Shown: positions 41,657 to 50,081 of the stretch, piece by piece
How the letters are laid out: each line of letters starts with the position of its first letter
How positions within the stretch are numbered: the stretch's first letter is position 1
Assembly: GCF_007003975.1 (NCBI RefSeq)
Contig: NZ_VFTC01000011.1
Location: 62,001 to 126,000 of the forward strand
Source: Mesorhizobium sp. WSM4306
GTDB taxonomy: Bacteria > Pseudomonadota > Alphaproteobacteria > Rhizobiales > Rhizobiaceae
DNA length: 64,000 nt
Reading direction: 5' to 3'
Translations under genes and position numbers: made by a program
The notes under the pieces: generated by a model
Databases searched by the model: none
Told to the model about the DNA's origin: nothing
The model's input: only the letters and a program-made list of their open reading frames with translations

Positions 41657-42142
41657 TCAGGTCGGAAAAGACCAGAACAGGCAGGCCAGCGTCGCCGCTG
41701 CGAAGATGACGAAGAACAGGCTTCTCAGCAGGATATTGCGGCGCAGCTCGTTCATGGTGAAATGACTGCCGACGATTGCCGCGGCGAACAGGAAGCGCCA
41801 GTTGACCAGTGCCCACAGCACGCTGCTTTGGCCGAAGGCCCAGCGGGCGACGAGGCAACCGACAATGGTGGCGAACAGGGCGATCACCGCCCAGAACAGC
41901 GCGTCCGCCGCATGGGTGAGCACAATGCCGGCAGCTCGGATCGGCAGGATCATCATCAGCATGGCGCTGAAGAAGTAGACGGCGGCGAGCGGCAGGAACG
42001 AGCCGGCATCGGCAATGCCGTCCAGCCGCCGGACCCCAATTGCGCCATAGGGATAGCCATGCCTGGCCACCGCCAGGCTGAGCGCCATGAGCAATGCGGT
42101 GAATACTGCAACCAATGCGAATGTACTGAGGGCCTTGCTCAT
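41657..42142 (-). CDS. Small integral membrane protein, unknown function
   Basis: A 161-aa protein with about five hydrophobic segments: LVAVFTALLMALSLAVA, LPLAAVYFFSAMLMMILPI, FWAVIALFATIVGCLVA, FLFAAAIVGSHF and LFFVIFAAATLACLFW. I do not recognise a family. A plausible Shine-Dalgarno (AAGGAA) lies 6 nt upstream of the ATG at 42142. It stands alone between the aldehyde dehydrogenase operon and a decayed gene. Confidence 0.65.
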   Translation of the reverse strand: MSKALSTFALVAVFTALLMALSLAVARHGYPYGAIGVRRLDGIADAGSFLPLAAVYFFSAMLMMILPIRAAGIVLTHAADALFWAVIALFATIVGCLVARWAFGQSSVLWALVNWRFLFAAAIVGSHFTMNELRRNILLRSLFFVIFAAATLACLFWSFPT

Positions 42143-42292
42143 GCCGTTCCTTGCGTTGAGGCCCGATAGGGGCCGAATCACGAGGAACGATTTTAGCGCA
42201 CGGTCAAAAATTGCGCGTCAGCTTTGCTGAGCGTTCCGACCTTCACCGGTCGAAGCGAGCCAGGTCAACTGACAAGCCTGCCCTCGAAGCCC

Positions 42293-42309
42293 CCGGCCGA
42301 TACGGCCGG
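42293..42309. terminator. GC-rich hairpin
   Basis: CCGGCCG-ATA-CGGCCGG is a perfect 7-bp stem, followed at 42314-42330 by a second stem CAGGCC...GGCCTG. Both lie just beyond the 3' end of the decayed binding-protein gene and look like a remnant of its termination region. There is no clear T-run. Confidence 0.4.
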
Positions 42310-42331
42310 AGGACAGGCCTGGGAGGCCTGA

Positions 42332-42519
42332 TCAGTTGGCGACCTTGCCGCAGGTCGTCAGCGCGTCTTCCGGTGTGCAGACTTCGGTGCCGATCTTGAT
42401 GAACGGTTCGACCGTGCCGCCCTTGCTCAGTCTGTCCAGCGCCACGATGTCTCGAAGACCATGTCATAAGGACGCTGGCCGATATTGTAGTGGCTGAGGC
42501 CGGCGGTGAGCAGCGGCAG
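42332..42519 (-). pseudogene. C-terminal fragment of a ribose-type ABC sugar-binding protein
   Basis: The minus strand encodes LPLLTAGLSHYNIGQRPYDM then VFE in one frame and, after a frameshift near 42455, DIVALDRLSKGGTVEPF and IGTEVCTPEDALTTCGKVAN followed by a stop. Together these are the last ~63 residues of a periplasmic sugar-binding protein. The N-terminal part is gone. It lies upstream of the ROK-regulated sugar operon, which has no transporter. Confidence 0.75.
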
Positions 42520-42639
42520 ATTTGTAAGTTGTTAACGCAAATTGTCGTTTGAAACTCAGGCCATTGGGCTTGGACCGATAAATGTTTTGTTGCGTGACGT
42601 CCTATTTTGGCCCTTTCAAACCGGCATGAAAACCAATTA

Positions 42640-42654
42640 GTATGTTTTCCATAC
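42640..42654. promoter_or_regulatory. Palindromic candidate operator of the ROK repressor
   Basis: GTATG-TTTTC-CATAC lies 17 nt before the GTG start of the ROK gene, in the position of a -10 or leader site. Autoregulation by the ROK protein would fit. Inferred. Confidence 0.45.
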
Positions 42655-42671
42655 AAATTGAGAAGGAAAAC

Positions 42672-43877
42672 GTGCTGGTGTCGACCGATCTTCGGCCGAA
42701 TGAAACGCGAGCCCTTGCAGCGCTGTTTCGTGCCGGCGCGTTGAGCCGGGCAGCGCTCGCACGCGATCTCGGCCTGACCCGGTCGACCACCGGCGCTCTG
42801 GTGCTCGGCCTGACCGAAGCCGGTCTGGCGCGTGAGCGGTCGGATGAAGCTGATGACGAGCAAGACGGCGAGGGCCGCGTCGGCCGCCCCGGAATCTTGG
42901 TCGAGATCGACGGCAATGGCGGCTTCTTCCTTGGCGCCTATATCGGCGTGAACTGGATCGCGACGGTGGCTGTCGACCTTGCCGGCGCGCTGCGTGCCAG
43001 CGCCTCGAGAGCCTTTGCCGGCCCGGGCAGCACGCCTGAAGCCGCAGTCGCCATCATTAGGGAACTCGTTGCCGAGATCCGTTCGCAGTTGCCTGAGGGT
43101 GCGCGTCCATACGGGCTGAATGTCGCCGTGCCTGGCTTCCCCGCCGCCGACGGCATTTCATACCATGCCACCATCCTTGGCTGGCACGGGGTCAACCTGG
43201 CCGAGCTGCTGGGTAATGCCTTTGGCGACGATTTTCCGATCCTGCTGGAAAACGATGCCAACGCCGTCGCGGTGGCCGAAACATACGGTGCGCAGCCAGG
43301 AAAGGACGACGAGGATGCCCTGGTCATCCTGATCGAGAACGGCGTTGGCGGCGGCATCATCAATGCCGGCAGACTGCATCGCGGCCGGCTCGGCGGCGCC
43401 GGCGAAATCGGTCATCTGCGCATTGGCGACGAAGGCTTTGTCTTCGATGCCAAGCGCCCAGGCCGGCTGGAATCCTATGTCGGCAAGGATGCTTTGCTCG
43501 CTCGCTACCTCCACATAAGCGGGCGGCGCGCCGGCGTGGATGAGTTTGTCGCAGCGCTTGCCAGCGGCGATCCGGCGGCCGTCGCCACGGCGCGCGACTG
43601 GGCGCTCTGGTTCGGCCGCGGCTTGGCGACGCTCGCCTGCACCTTGCAGCCGGAACGCATCATCCTCTCCGGCTCGGTCAATGCAATCTATCCTTTTGTC
43701 GCCGAGCAGGTGGAAGCTTTCCTGCTGGACTTCCTGGCCGAAGGTTATCCGGTTCCCACGGTCGAACTGGCGCGCGTCGGCGCCGAGGGTCCGGCACTGG
43801 GCGCTGCCTGCCTGCTGCACCAGGCAGCTTTGTCGGGCGATCCACAATTTCAACTTCGCGGCCTCGCCGCGCGCTAA
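42672..43877 (+). CDS. ROK-family transcriptional repressor
   Basis: A 401-aa sugar-responsive repressor. The wHTH lies at residues 10-60 (ALAALFRAGALSRAALARDL, GLTRSTTGALVLGL). The ROK kinase-like domain has LGAYIGVNWIATVAVDL, LLENDANAVAVAE and ENGVGGGIINAGRL. The zinc motif C-x-C-G-x-x-G-C-x-E of ROK proteins is missing: the matching region reads DAKRPGRLESYVG. GTG 42672 was chosen because AAGGA stands 5 nt upstream; the longer ATG start would sit inside the palindrome. It heads the operon running to 47498. Confidence 0.88.
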   Translation: MLVSTDLRPNETRALAALFRAGALSRAALARDLGLTRSTTGALVLGLTEAGLARERSDEADDEQDGEGRVGRPGILVEIDGNGGFFLGAYIGVNWIATVAVDLAGALRASASRAFAGPGSTPEAAVAIIRELVAEIRSQLPEGARPYGLNVAVPGFPAADGISYHATILGWHGVNLAELLGNAFGDDFPILLENDANAVAVAETYGAQPGKDDEDALVILIENGVGGGIINAGRLHRGRLGGAGEIGHLRIGDEGFVFDAKRPGRLESYVGKDALLARYLHISGRRAGVDEFVAALASGDPAAVATARDWALWFGRGLATLACTLQPERIILSGSVNAIYPFVAEQVEAFLLDFLAEGYPVPTVELARVGAEGPALGAACLLHQAALSGDPQFQLRGLAAR

Positions 43878-43892
43878 TCAGGAGAGAATTCC

Positions 43893-44972
43893 ATGCCTCG
43901 CAAAGACGAAAAGCGGCTGCGTGTCGGCGTACTCGGCTGCGGCCCGATTGCGCAGGCGGCGCATTTCGAATCCTGCACCAAGGCGCGCAATGCCGATCTC
44001 TATGCCATCTGCGATGTCGCCGACGATCTGCGCGACAGGATGGCGGCCACTTTCGCGCCCGAAAAATCCTATGCCGATTATGGCCAGATGCTGGCCGATC
44101 CCGACCTCGATGCCGTCATCATCGCGACATCGGACACGTTCCACGTGAAGGCCGCGGAACTTGCGCTGGATGCCGGCAAGCATGTGCTTTGCGAAAAGCC
44201 GCTGGGTGTTTCGGTCGAGGAAGTCGAAGGCTTGCGGGCCGCGGTCGACAAGAGCGGCAAGGTGCTCCAGGTCGGCCATATGAAGCGCTTCGATCCAGGC
44301 ATCCAGGCGGCAAAGGCCTTCGTCGACGACGAGATGGGCGAGCGGCTGGCGTTCAAAGGCTGGTATTGCGACAGCACCCACCGCTACCCGATGACCAATG
44401 CGGTGCAGCCGCTCATCATCACCAGCGCCAAGGCGCGCAAGCCTTCCGTCAATCCCAAGGCGGATCTGCGTCAGTACTACATGCTGGCGCATGGCAGCCA
44501 TCTCCTCGACACCGCCCGTCATCTGCATGGCCCGATCGAGGCTGTCGAAGCGCGGCTCACCGAGCGCTACGGCGCCTATTGCTGGTTCGTCACCACCATC
44601 TTCGCCGACGGTTCGATCGGCCATCTCGACCTGACCGTGGCTGTGCGTATGGACTGGCACGAAGGGTTCCAGATCTACGGCCAGAACGGCAGCGTTCTCG
44701 CTAAGACCTATAACCCCTGGTACTACAAGAGCAGCGAGGTCGACATTTTCCGCGAGGCCGATGGCAGCTGGCATCGCACGCTTGGCGCGGACGGTCACTT
44801 CTACCGCCGCCAGCTCGAAGGCTTCGCCGATGTCGTGCTGAATGGCGCGCCCATGGTCGGCGCCGGCATCGACGACGGCATCGCATCCGTCAGGGGAATG
44901 GCGGCCATCGCCCGCTCCGCCGCTGCCGGCGGCCGCGCCGTCAACCTCGCCGACGTCGACGGGGTCGTCTGA
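43893..44972 (+). CDS. Gfo/Idh/MocA-family oxidoreductase
   Basis: NAD(P)-dependent sugar dehydrogenase of 359 aa. The Rossmann opening is RVGVLGCGPIAQAAHFESC, IIATSDTFH lies near residue 73 and the family triad Lys is in HVLCEKPLGVSVEEVE. The C-terminal sheet domain has HGSHLLDTARHL, with a His where catalytic residues usually lie. GGAGAG lies just before the ATG. The next gene begins in its stop codon (TGATG). Together with the TIM-barrel gene it suggests oxidation and isomerisation of a sugar or inositol. Substrate unknown. Confidence 0.88.
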   Translation: MPRKDEKRLRVGVLGCGPIAQAAHFESCTKARNADLYAICDVADDLRDRMAATFAPEKSYADYGQMLADPDLDAVIIATSDTFHVKAAELALDAGKHVLCEKPLGVSVEEVEGLRAAVDKSGKVLQVGHMKRFDPGIQAAKAFVDDEMGERLAFKGWYCDSTHRYPMTNAVQPLIITSAKARKPSVNPKADLRQYYMLAHGSHLLDTARHLHGPIEAVEARLTERYGAYCWFVTTIFADGSIGHLDLTVAVRMDWHEGFQIYGQNGSVLAKTYNPWYYKSSEVDIFREADGSWHRTLGADGHFYRRQLEGFADVVLNGAPMVGAGIDDGIASVRGMAAIARSAAAGGRAVNLADVDGVV

Positions 44973-45808
44973 TGCAGCTTGGGATTTTCGCCAAGACCTT
45001 CACTGCCACCGGCGCCGTGCCGGTGCTACGCGCGGTCGCGGATGCCGGCTACGTGGCGGCGCAGTTCAACATGGCCTGCCTTGGCCTGCCGTCGATGCCG
45101 GACAGCATCGAGCCCGGCGCGGCCCGGTCCGTCGCTGTGGCGAGCGGCGAGACCAGCGTTTCGATTGCAGCGGTTTCGGGAACCTACAACATGATCCACC
45201 CGGACCGCTTGGTTCGTGTGTCAGGTCTTGCCCGGCTTGAGGTGCTCGCCGCCTCATGCGCCGATATTGGCACGCGCCTGATTACGCTCTGCACCGGCAC
45301 CAGGGATGCTGAGGATCAGTGGCGCTGGCATCCCGACAATGGCTCCGAGGCGGCCTGGAGCGATCTTCGCACGGAGATGGAGGCGGCGATCGCGATTGCC
45401 GACCGCTTCGACATCGAGCTTGGCATCGAGCCTGAACTCGCCAATGTCGTCTCCAGCGCGCGGGCCGCGCGGCGTCTGCTCGACGAGACGAACAGCGCGC
45501 GCCTGCGCATCGTGCTCGACCCGGCAAATCTGTTCGAAGTGGCCGACAAAGCCGAGCGTCATCGTCTGATCGACGAGGCCGTCGGTCTGCTGGCCGCAGA
45601 AATCGGCATGGCCCACGCCAAGGACCGGTATGCGGACGGCAGTTTTGCCGCGGCTGGACAGGGCGTTGTCGATTTCCCGCATTTCATCGGCCGTCTGAGA
45701 GCCGCCGGCTTCGACGGTCCGTTGATCACGCATGGTCTGACGGAGGCCGAGGCGCCCGGTGTCGGCGCTTTTCTGCGCAGCGTGCTTGAAGAGAGCGACA
45801 GAGCGTGA
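44972..45808 (+). CDS. Sugar phosphate isomerase/epimerase-like TIM-barrel protein
   Basis: AP-endonuclease-2 fold (IolE/IolI/tagatose epimerase type) protein of 278 aa. LGIFAKTFTATGAVPVLRAV starts the barrel, and IELGIEPELANVVSSARAA and LRIVLDPANLFEV contribute the metal-binding Glu and Asp. MAHAKDRYADGSFAAAGQG gives a His and Asp later in the barrel. It likely isomerises or epimerises a keto sugar produced by the preceding dehydrogenase. Overlaps of 1 and 4 nt with its neighbours indicate strict co-translation. Confidence 0.85.
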   Translation: MQLGIFAKTFTATGAVPVLRAVADAGYVAAQFNMACLGLPSMPDSIEPGAARSVAVASGETSVSIAAVSGTYNMIHPDRLVRVSGLARLEVLAASCADIGTRLITLCTGTRDAEDQWRWHPDNGSEAAWSDLRTEMEAAIAIADRFDIELGIEPELANVVSSARAARRLLDETNSARLRIVLDPANLFEVADKAERHRLIDEAVGLLAAEIGMAHAKDRYADGSFAAAGQGVVDFPHFIGRLRAAGFDGPLITHGLTEAEAPGVGAFLRSVLEESDRA

Positions 45809-46608
45809 AGAAGACTTTCAGCCGCGACGGCGCCGATCTTGCCTACCGGGATGTCGGCGCCGGCCTTCCCGTCGTCTTCCAGCATGGGCTGGGGGGCGAT
45901 GCTGCGCAGGTCGCCGACGTGTTTCCCGACCTGCCGCAGACACGGCGTGTGACGCTGGAATGCCGGGGTCAGGGTGGATCCGGCTATGGGCCGGTCGAGC
46001 GACTTTCGATTGCGACGTTTGCCGAGGACGTCGAAGCGCTGGCCGAGGCTATCGGCATCGGTCCGGCTGTCGTCGGCGGCATCTCGATGGGCGCCGCGCT
46101 GGCGCTGCGTCTGGCGGTGCACAGGCCGGCTCGCGTGCGCGCGCTGGTGCTGGCACGGCCTGCCTGGGTGTCCCAGGCTGCACCGGCCAATATGAAGCCC
46201 TATGCCGTGGTCGGCGATCTCTTGATGCGCCATTCGCCCGAGCATGCCAGGCGTCTGTTTGATGACAGCACCACGGCCGCGGAACTGGCGAGGCTGGCGC
46301 CGGACAATCTCAGCAGCCTGCAAGGCTTCTTCACTCGCCCGGACCCGGTTCTGTTCGGCAGGCTGCTGGTGGCAATCGCGGGCGATGGTCCCGGCGTCAG
46401 CGAGGCCGACATCCGTGCAATCACTGTTCCGACCCTGGTCATCGGCCATGACCATGACCTCGTCCACCGACTGGCCGACGCGCAGGCGCTGGCCGGGCTC
46501 ATACCGTCGGCCCGGCTTTGCACCATCACCGCCAAATCGCAGGATCGCGAAGCCTACCGGCGGGAATTCCGCGCCTGTCTTTCGGAGTTCCTGGAAGCGC
46601 TCTTATGA
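45805..46608 (+). CDS. Alpha/beta-fold hydrolase
   Basis: A 267-aa alpha/beta hydrolase. LPVVFQHGLGGDA carries the oxyanion-hole HG motif, VVGGISMGAALALRLAVH holds the nucleophile Ser near residue 95, and VIGHDHDLVH gives the late acidic residue. The usual C-terminal His is not obvious: the end reads LCTITAKSQDREAYRRE. It may be a lactonase or esterase for the dehydrogenase product. GTG at 45805 overlaps the preceding stop as GTGA, and the kinase gene overlaps its own stop. Confidence 0.82.
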   Translation: MKKTFSRDGADLAYRDVGAGLPVVFQHGLGGDAAQVADVFPDLPQTRRVTLECRGQGGSGYGPVERLSIATFAEDVEALAEAIGIGPAVVGGISMGAALALRLAVHRPARVRALVLARPAWVSQAAPANMKPYAVVGDLLMRHSPEHARRLFDDSTTAAELARLAPDNLSSLQGFFTRPDPVLFGRLLVAIAGDGPGVSEADIRAITVPTLVIGHDHDLVHRLADAQALAGLIPSARLCTITAKSQDREAYRREFRACLSEFLEALL

Positions 46609-47498
46609 CCGACAAAACGACGGATGACACGATCGCCGTGGTCGAGATCGGCGGCACGTCGGTCAAGGTTGGCTTTGCCGACCATGGCATCCCGGTGGAG
46701 TTTGCCCGCACCTACCCGACGGCGCAGCTGCGCCAGGGCGCGCCCGTGGCGGGGTTGGCCGATGCGGTCACCGCGGCCTGCCGCGATGCCGGCTTCAAGC
46801 CCGCGCGGGTCGTTGCGACCGTGCCTGGCTTCATCGGCCGCGATTTCGACACGGTGCTGCACACGGCCAACATTCCCGAACTGAACGGTATCCGGCTGGG
46901 CACCGAACTGGCTTCGCGTCTCGGCGTTCCCGTCCGGCTCGAACGCGACGTCGTGCTGCAATTGCTGGGCGAAAGCGTTGCCGGCGCGGTGAAGCGGCAA
47001 AAGGAGGTGCTGGCGGTCTATCTCGGCACCGGCATCGGTGCGGCCTATCTCGGCAAGGACGGCATTTTCAGGGGTGGCGGCTGGGCGCTCGAAATCGGCC
47101 ATATGCCGATCTACCGGCCTGACGAGAACGGACCGCCAAACCGGGTCGAAACCTACGCCTCGGGGGCGACGCTGGTCGACCTCGCGGCGGATTACGATAT
47201 CCCGGTGGCCGATCTTTTTTCGGCGACCGGGCAGCCGCCGTCGTTGCGCGAATGGCTCGACGAGATCGTGTGGCAGCAGGCGGTGACGATCGCAACGGCA
47301 GCCGCCCTGTTTTCCCCGCAGACGATCCTGATCGGCGGCGGCATCGTCGACATGAAGTCCTATCCCCGTCAGACGCTCAAGCAGCGGATCGCCGACAGCC
47401 TGCCGCATTCGCTTGTTGTCCAGCCTTTGGACATACGCTGGGCGGCCCTGGGCTGGCAGGCGGCCATCCACGGAGCGATGCTGCTCGGCGCGGTGTAA
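46605..47498 (+). CDS. ROK-family sugar kinase, allokinase-like
   Basis: ATP-dependent hexose kinase of 297 aa. IAVVEIGGTSVKVGFADHG is the phosphate loop, LERDVVLQLLGE the catalytic Asp region, AVYLGTGIGAAYLG the second loop and LIGGGIVDMKSYPRQTLK a C-terminal stretch close to E. coli AlsK. The zinc-binding C-x-C-G-x-x-G-C motif after EIGHMPI is absent; the region reads RPDENGPPNRVETYASG. The ATG at 46605 overlaps the hydrolase stop as ATGA. It probably phosphorylates the sugar handled by this operon. Allose is only a guess. Confidence 0.85.
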   Translation: MTDKTTDDTIAVVEIGGTSVKVGFADHGIPVEFARTYPTAQLRQGAPVAGLADAVTAACRDAGFKPARVVATVPGFIGRDFDTVLHTANIPELNGIRLGTELASRLGVPVRLERDVVLQLLGESVAGAVKRQKEVLAVYLGTGIGAAYLGKDGIFRGGGWALEIGHMPIYRPDENGPPNRVETYASGATLVDLAADYDIPVADLFSATGQPPSLREWLDEIVWQQAVTIATAAALFSPQTILIGGGIVDMKSYPRQTLKQRIADSLPHSLVVQPLDIRWAALGWQAAIHGAMLLGAV

Positions 47499-47524
47499 CC
47501 GCCCGGGTTACTGTCTGTAGCGGA

Positions 47525-48523
47525 TTACTTGATCGTCATCCCGTCCGCCCCGAACCGATACGTCTTCCCCGGCTCCGGCGTCGCATGGAGCGTCGCACCC
47601 GGCTCCGCGTCGTAGACGCCGAAAATACGCACCGTGATCAGCCCGGCCTTCTCACAGTCGAGATAAAGATTGGTGTCGGCGCCGAGATGTTCGGCGTGCA
47701 CCACCGTTCCCTTCCAGGCGCCGGACTTCGCATCGACCGTCAGATGCTCCGGCCGCACGCCGATGGTCTTGGCCGTCTCACCCAGCCGCGCGCCATCGAT
47801 GAAGTTCATCTTCGGTGAGCCGATGAAGCCGGCGACAAATTCATTTGCCGGCGAATTGTAGAGCTCCATCGGGCCGCCGATCTGCTCGATACGGCCAGCA
47901 TTGAGCACGACGATCTTGTCGGCCAGCGTCATCGCCTCGACCTGGTCGTGGGTGACGTAGATCATCGTCGCCTTTAGCCGGCGATGCAGTTGCGCGATCT
48001 CCAGCCGCGTGTTGACACGAAGTGCTGCATCGAGGTTCGACAGCGGCTCGTCGAACAGAAACAGTTTTGGTTCGCGCACCACGGCGCGCCCGATGGCGAC
48101 ACGCTGGCGCTGGCCCCCCGACAGCTCCGCCGGCCGCCGCTCGAGATAAGGTTCCAGCGACAGCATCGACGAGGCGATGCCGATGCGACGATCGATCTCC
48201 GGGGCGGGCGTGCCGGCCTGCTTGAGGCCGAGGCCCATATTGTTCTTCACTGTCAGATGCGGGTAGAGCGCGTAGGTCTGGAATACCATGGCGATGCCGC
48301 GTTTTGCCGGCGGCGTGGCCGAAACATCCGCGCCGTCGATCACCACCCGGCCCGAGGTCGAATCCTCCAACCCGGCAATGACCCGCAGCAAGGTCGACTT
48401 GCCACAGCCCGACGGGCCGACGAAGACGACGAATTCGCCGTCGGTCACTTCGAGGTTGATGCCCTTCAGCACCTCGACCGGCCCGAAGGCCTTCTTCACA
48501 TTCTCGATTACCAGCGAACCCAC
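47525..48523 (-). CDS. Sugar ABC importer ATPase (UgpC/MsmK type)
   Basis: Energises the importer encoded by the adjacent permease and binding-protein genes. The 332-aa protein has [17 protein letters not shown], the Q-loop in [42 protein letters not shown] and the switch His in [10 protein letters not shown]. The C-terminal OB-fold domain (from about residue 240, [20 protein letters not shown]) is typical of carbohydrate importers. The start is GTG with AGGAA 9 nt upstream. It is the last gene of the minus-strand amino-sugar operon. Confidence 0.92.
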   Translation of the reverse strand: MGSLVIENVKKAFGPVEVLKGINLEVTDGEFVVFVGPSGCGKSTLLRVIAGLEDSTSGRVVIDGADVSATPPAKRGIAMVFQTYALYPHLTVKNNMGLGLKQAGTPAPEIDRRIGIASSMLSLEPYLERRPAELSGGQRQRVAIGRAVVREPKLFLFDEPLSNLDAALRVNTRLEIAQLHRRLKATMIYVTHDQVEAMTLADKIVVLNAGRIEQIGGPMELYNSPANEFVAGFIGSPKMNFIDGARLGETAKTIGVRPEHLTVDAKSGAWKGTVVHAEHLGADTNLYLDCEKAGLITVRIFGVYDAEPGATLHATPEPGKTYRFGADGMTIK

Positions 48524-48556
48524 GGCTTCGTTCCTGTCGTTAGAGTTTGACTCTAC

Positions 48557-49612
48557 CTAGAGTTTAATTGGGGCGCCGCTGCGCACGCTCTCATCGGCGG
48601 CAAGGCAGACGGCGAGCGACTTCACCGCATCGTCCATGTGGCGGGTCAGGTCGATGTCTTCCCGGATCGCCTTCAGCACGAAGGCCTGTTCGAGGTCGCA
48701 GAGATCCTGATGGCCGGGTTCGCCTTCCATCGACAGCATCTCGTCCGGCCTGGCGAATTTGCCGTCCGCCCCGGTCGCGGCACTGTGCAGGCGAATGGTA
48801 GAGGTCTTGGTGTGGGTGTCGATGTCGTCAGACTTCACGCCCTCTTTCATGACGATCGACACGCAGCCATTGGGCGAAATCACGTCCTTCACGAAGAAGG
48901 CCGTTTCCGAGATCATCGGCCCCCAGGCGGCCTCGTACCAGCCGACCGAACCGTCGTCGAACAGCACCTGCAGGTGGCCGTAATTGTACATGGTCGGCGC
49001 GATCTCTTCGGTCAACCGCAGTCCCATCCCGCGCACCTCGACCGGCTTGGCCTCGGTGATCTGCAGCATCACGTCGAGATAGTGCACGCCGCAATCGACG
49101 ATCGGCGATGTCGTCTGCATCAACTGCTTGTGCGTCTGCCAGGTCGGGCCTGACGACTGCTGGTTGAGGTTCATGCGGAACACGTAAGGGCCGCCCAGCT
49201 TGCGCGCCTCGGCGATCAGCCGGACCCAGGACGGGTGATGGCGCAGGATGTAGCCAATCACCAGCTTTTTGCCGTTGGCCTTGGCCGCCGCGACGACGCG
49301 CTTGGCGTCGGCCACCGTCGTCGCCAGCGGCTTTTCGACGAAGACATGGCAGCCGGCCTCGAATGCCTTCACCGCATAGTCGGCATGGCTGTCCGAATAG
49401 GTGGCGATGCAGGCGACATCGGGTTTTTCGTCGCGCAGCACCTCGTCGAAGGAGCGCCGGATGCCATAGCCGGCAAGCCCGTCCGGCAGCGGCACGTCGG
49501 AACGGTTGATCAGCGCCGCGATCTCAAACCCCGGATTGGTGTGATAGGCCAGCGCATGACTGCGGCCCATATTGCCGAGGCCGGCGACAACGACGCGAAG
49601 AGGTTGAGCCAT
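48557..49612 (-). CDS. Gfo/Idh/MocA-family oxidoreductase (amino-sugar operon)
   Basis: NAD(P)-dependent dehydrogenase of 351 aa. It opens RVVVAGLGNMGRSHALAYH, then CIATYSDSHADYAVKAFEAG and the catalytic Lys in HVFVEKPLATTVADA. VDCGVHYLDVMLQ supplies the conserved Asp and His. It lies between the DUF4304 gene and the ATPase gene in the importer operon and may oxidise the imported amino sugar or its anhydro form. The start at 49612 was chosen on family similarity with AAAGG upstream. A palindrome TAGAGT-TTG-ACTCTA at 48541-48555 lies after its stop. Confidence 0.88.
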   Translation of the reverse strand: MAQPLRVVVAGLGNMGRSHALAYHTNPGFEIAALINRSDVPLPDGLAGYGIRRSFDEVLRDEKPDVACIATYSDSHADYAVKAFEAGCHVFVEKPLATTVADAKRVVAAAKANGKKLVIGYILRHHPSWVRLIAEARKLGGPYVFRMNLNQQSSGPTWQTHKQLMQTTSPIVDCGVHYLDVMLQITEAKPVEVRGMGLRLTEEIAPTMYNYGHLQVLFDDGSVGWYEAAWGPMISETAFFVKDVISPNGCVSIVMKEGVKSDDIDTHTKTSTIRLHSAATGADGKFARPDEMLSMEGEPGHQDLCDLEQAFVLKAIREDIDLTRHMDDAVKSLAVCLAADESVRSGAPIKL

Positions 49613-49613
49613 T

Positions 49614-50081
49614 TCAATTCGCCTTTTCTTGACTACGGGCTGCGAGAGCCACCATGACGTGCGGCCCGCATTCTTCCGCGACCTGAAGAGCAGCCAGTTC
49701 GCTGTCGCAACGCGCCAAGAGCCCAAAGCCGTAAGTATTGACGCCAGTCGTGATCAGCGAATGCCTCTGATCGGCAGGCAAGGGATGCTCGAGGTCAAGC
49801 GCCCGCGCGAACGCCTTCGACTGTTCGTCTCGCATCATCGAATCGACGCGCCAACGAATGTGGCACTTGTATTCCTTCGGCCGGCGCTCCGGCCCAAGCC
49901 GCGTAAACCAGACAGCGGCGTTGATATAGAACTGTGGCCCCCAGGAAGACTTCTGAAGATTCAGCACACAGATCGTCTCCGGCCATTCTCGATAGAAATT
50001 TTTGGCGCGAAGGCCGCGAAATCCATAGCGGCTCGCTGTCTCGACAAGGGCCTGTACGACAATGTCCTGCCCGTCGCTCAC
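49614..50081 (-). CDS. DUF4304-like protein
   Basis: A 155-aa cytoplasmic protein resembling DUF4304. GFRGLRAKNFYREW, ICVLNLQKSSWGPQFYIN and the Trp/Phe-rich region after it show the family's pattern of a protein that reads as a small immunity- or accessory-like domain. No catalytic motif is visible. GTG 50081 overlaps the permease stop as GTGA, and the next gene starts 1 nt beyond its stop region, so it is embedded in the importer operon although it has no obvious transport role. Confidence 0.75.
   Translation of the reverse strand: MSDGQDIVVQALVETASRYGFRGLRAKNFYREWPETICVLNLQKSSWGPQFYINAAVWFTRLGPERRPKEYKCHIRWRVDSMMRDEQSKAFARALDLEHPLPADQRHSLITTGVNTYGFGLLARCDSELAALQVAEECGPHVMVALAARSQEKAN

Noticed and set aside
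42510..42575. Possible DUF4304 remnant (ICVNNLQ) resembling ICVLNLQ of the gene at 49614
   Set aside because: Only about seven residues match and the flanking DNA does not align, so chance is as likely.
48541..48555. Palindrome TAGAGT-TTG-ACTCTA as an operator
   Set aside because: It lies between two genes of the same operon just after a stop codon; no promoter is expected there, so it is noted only as a small hairpin.
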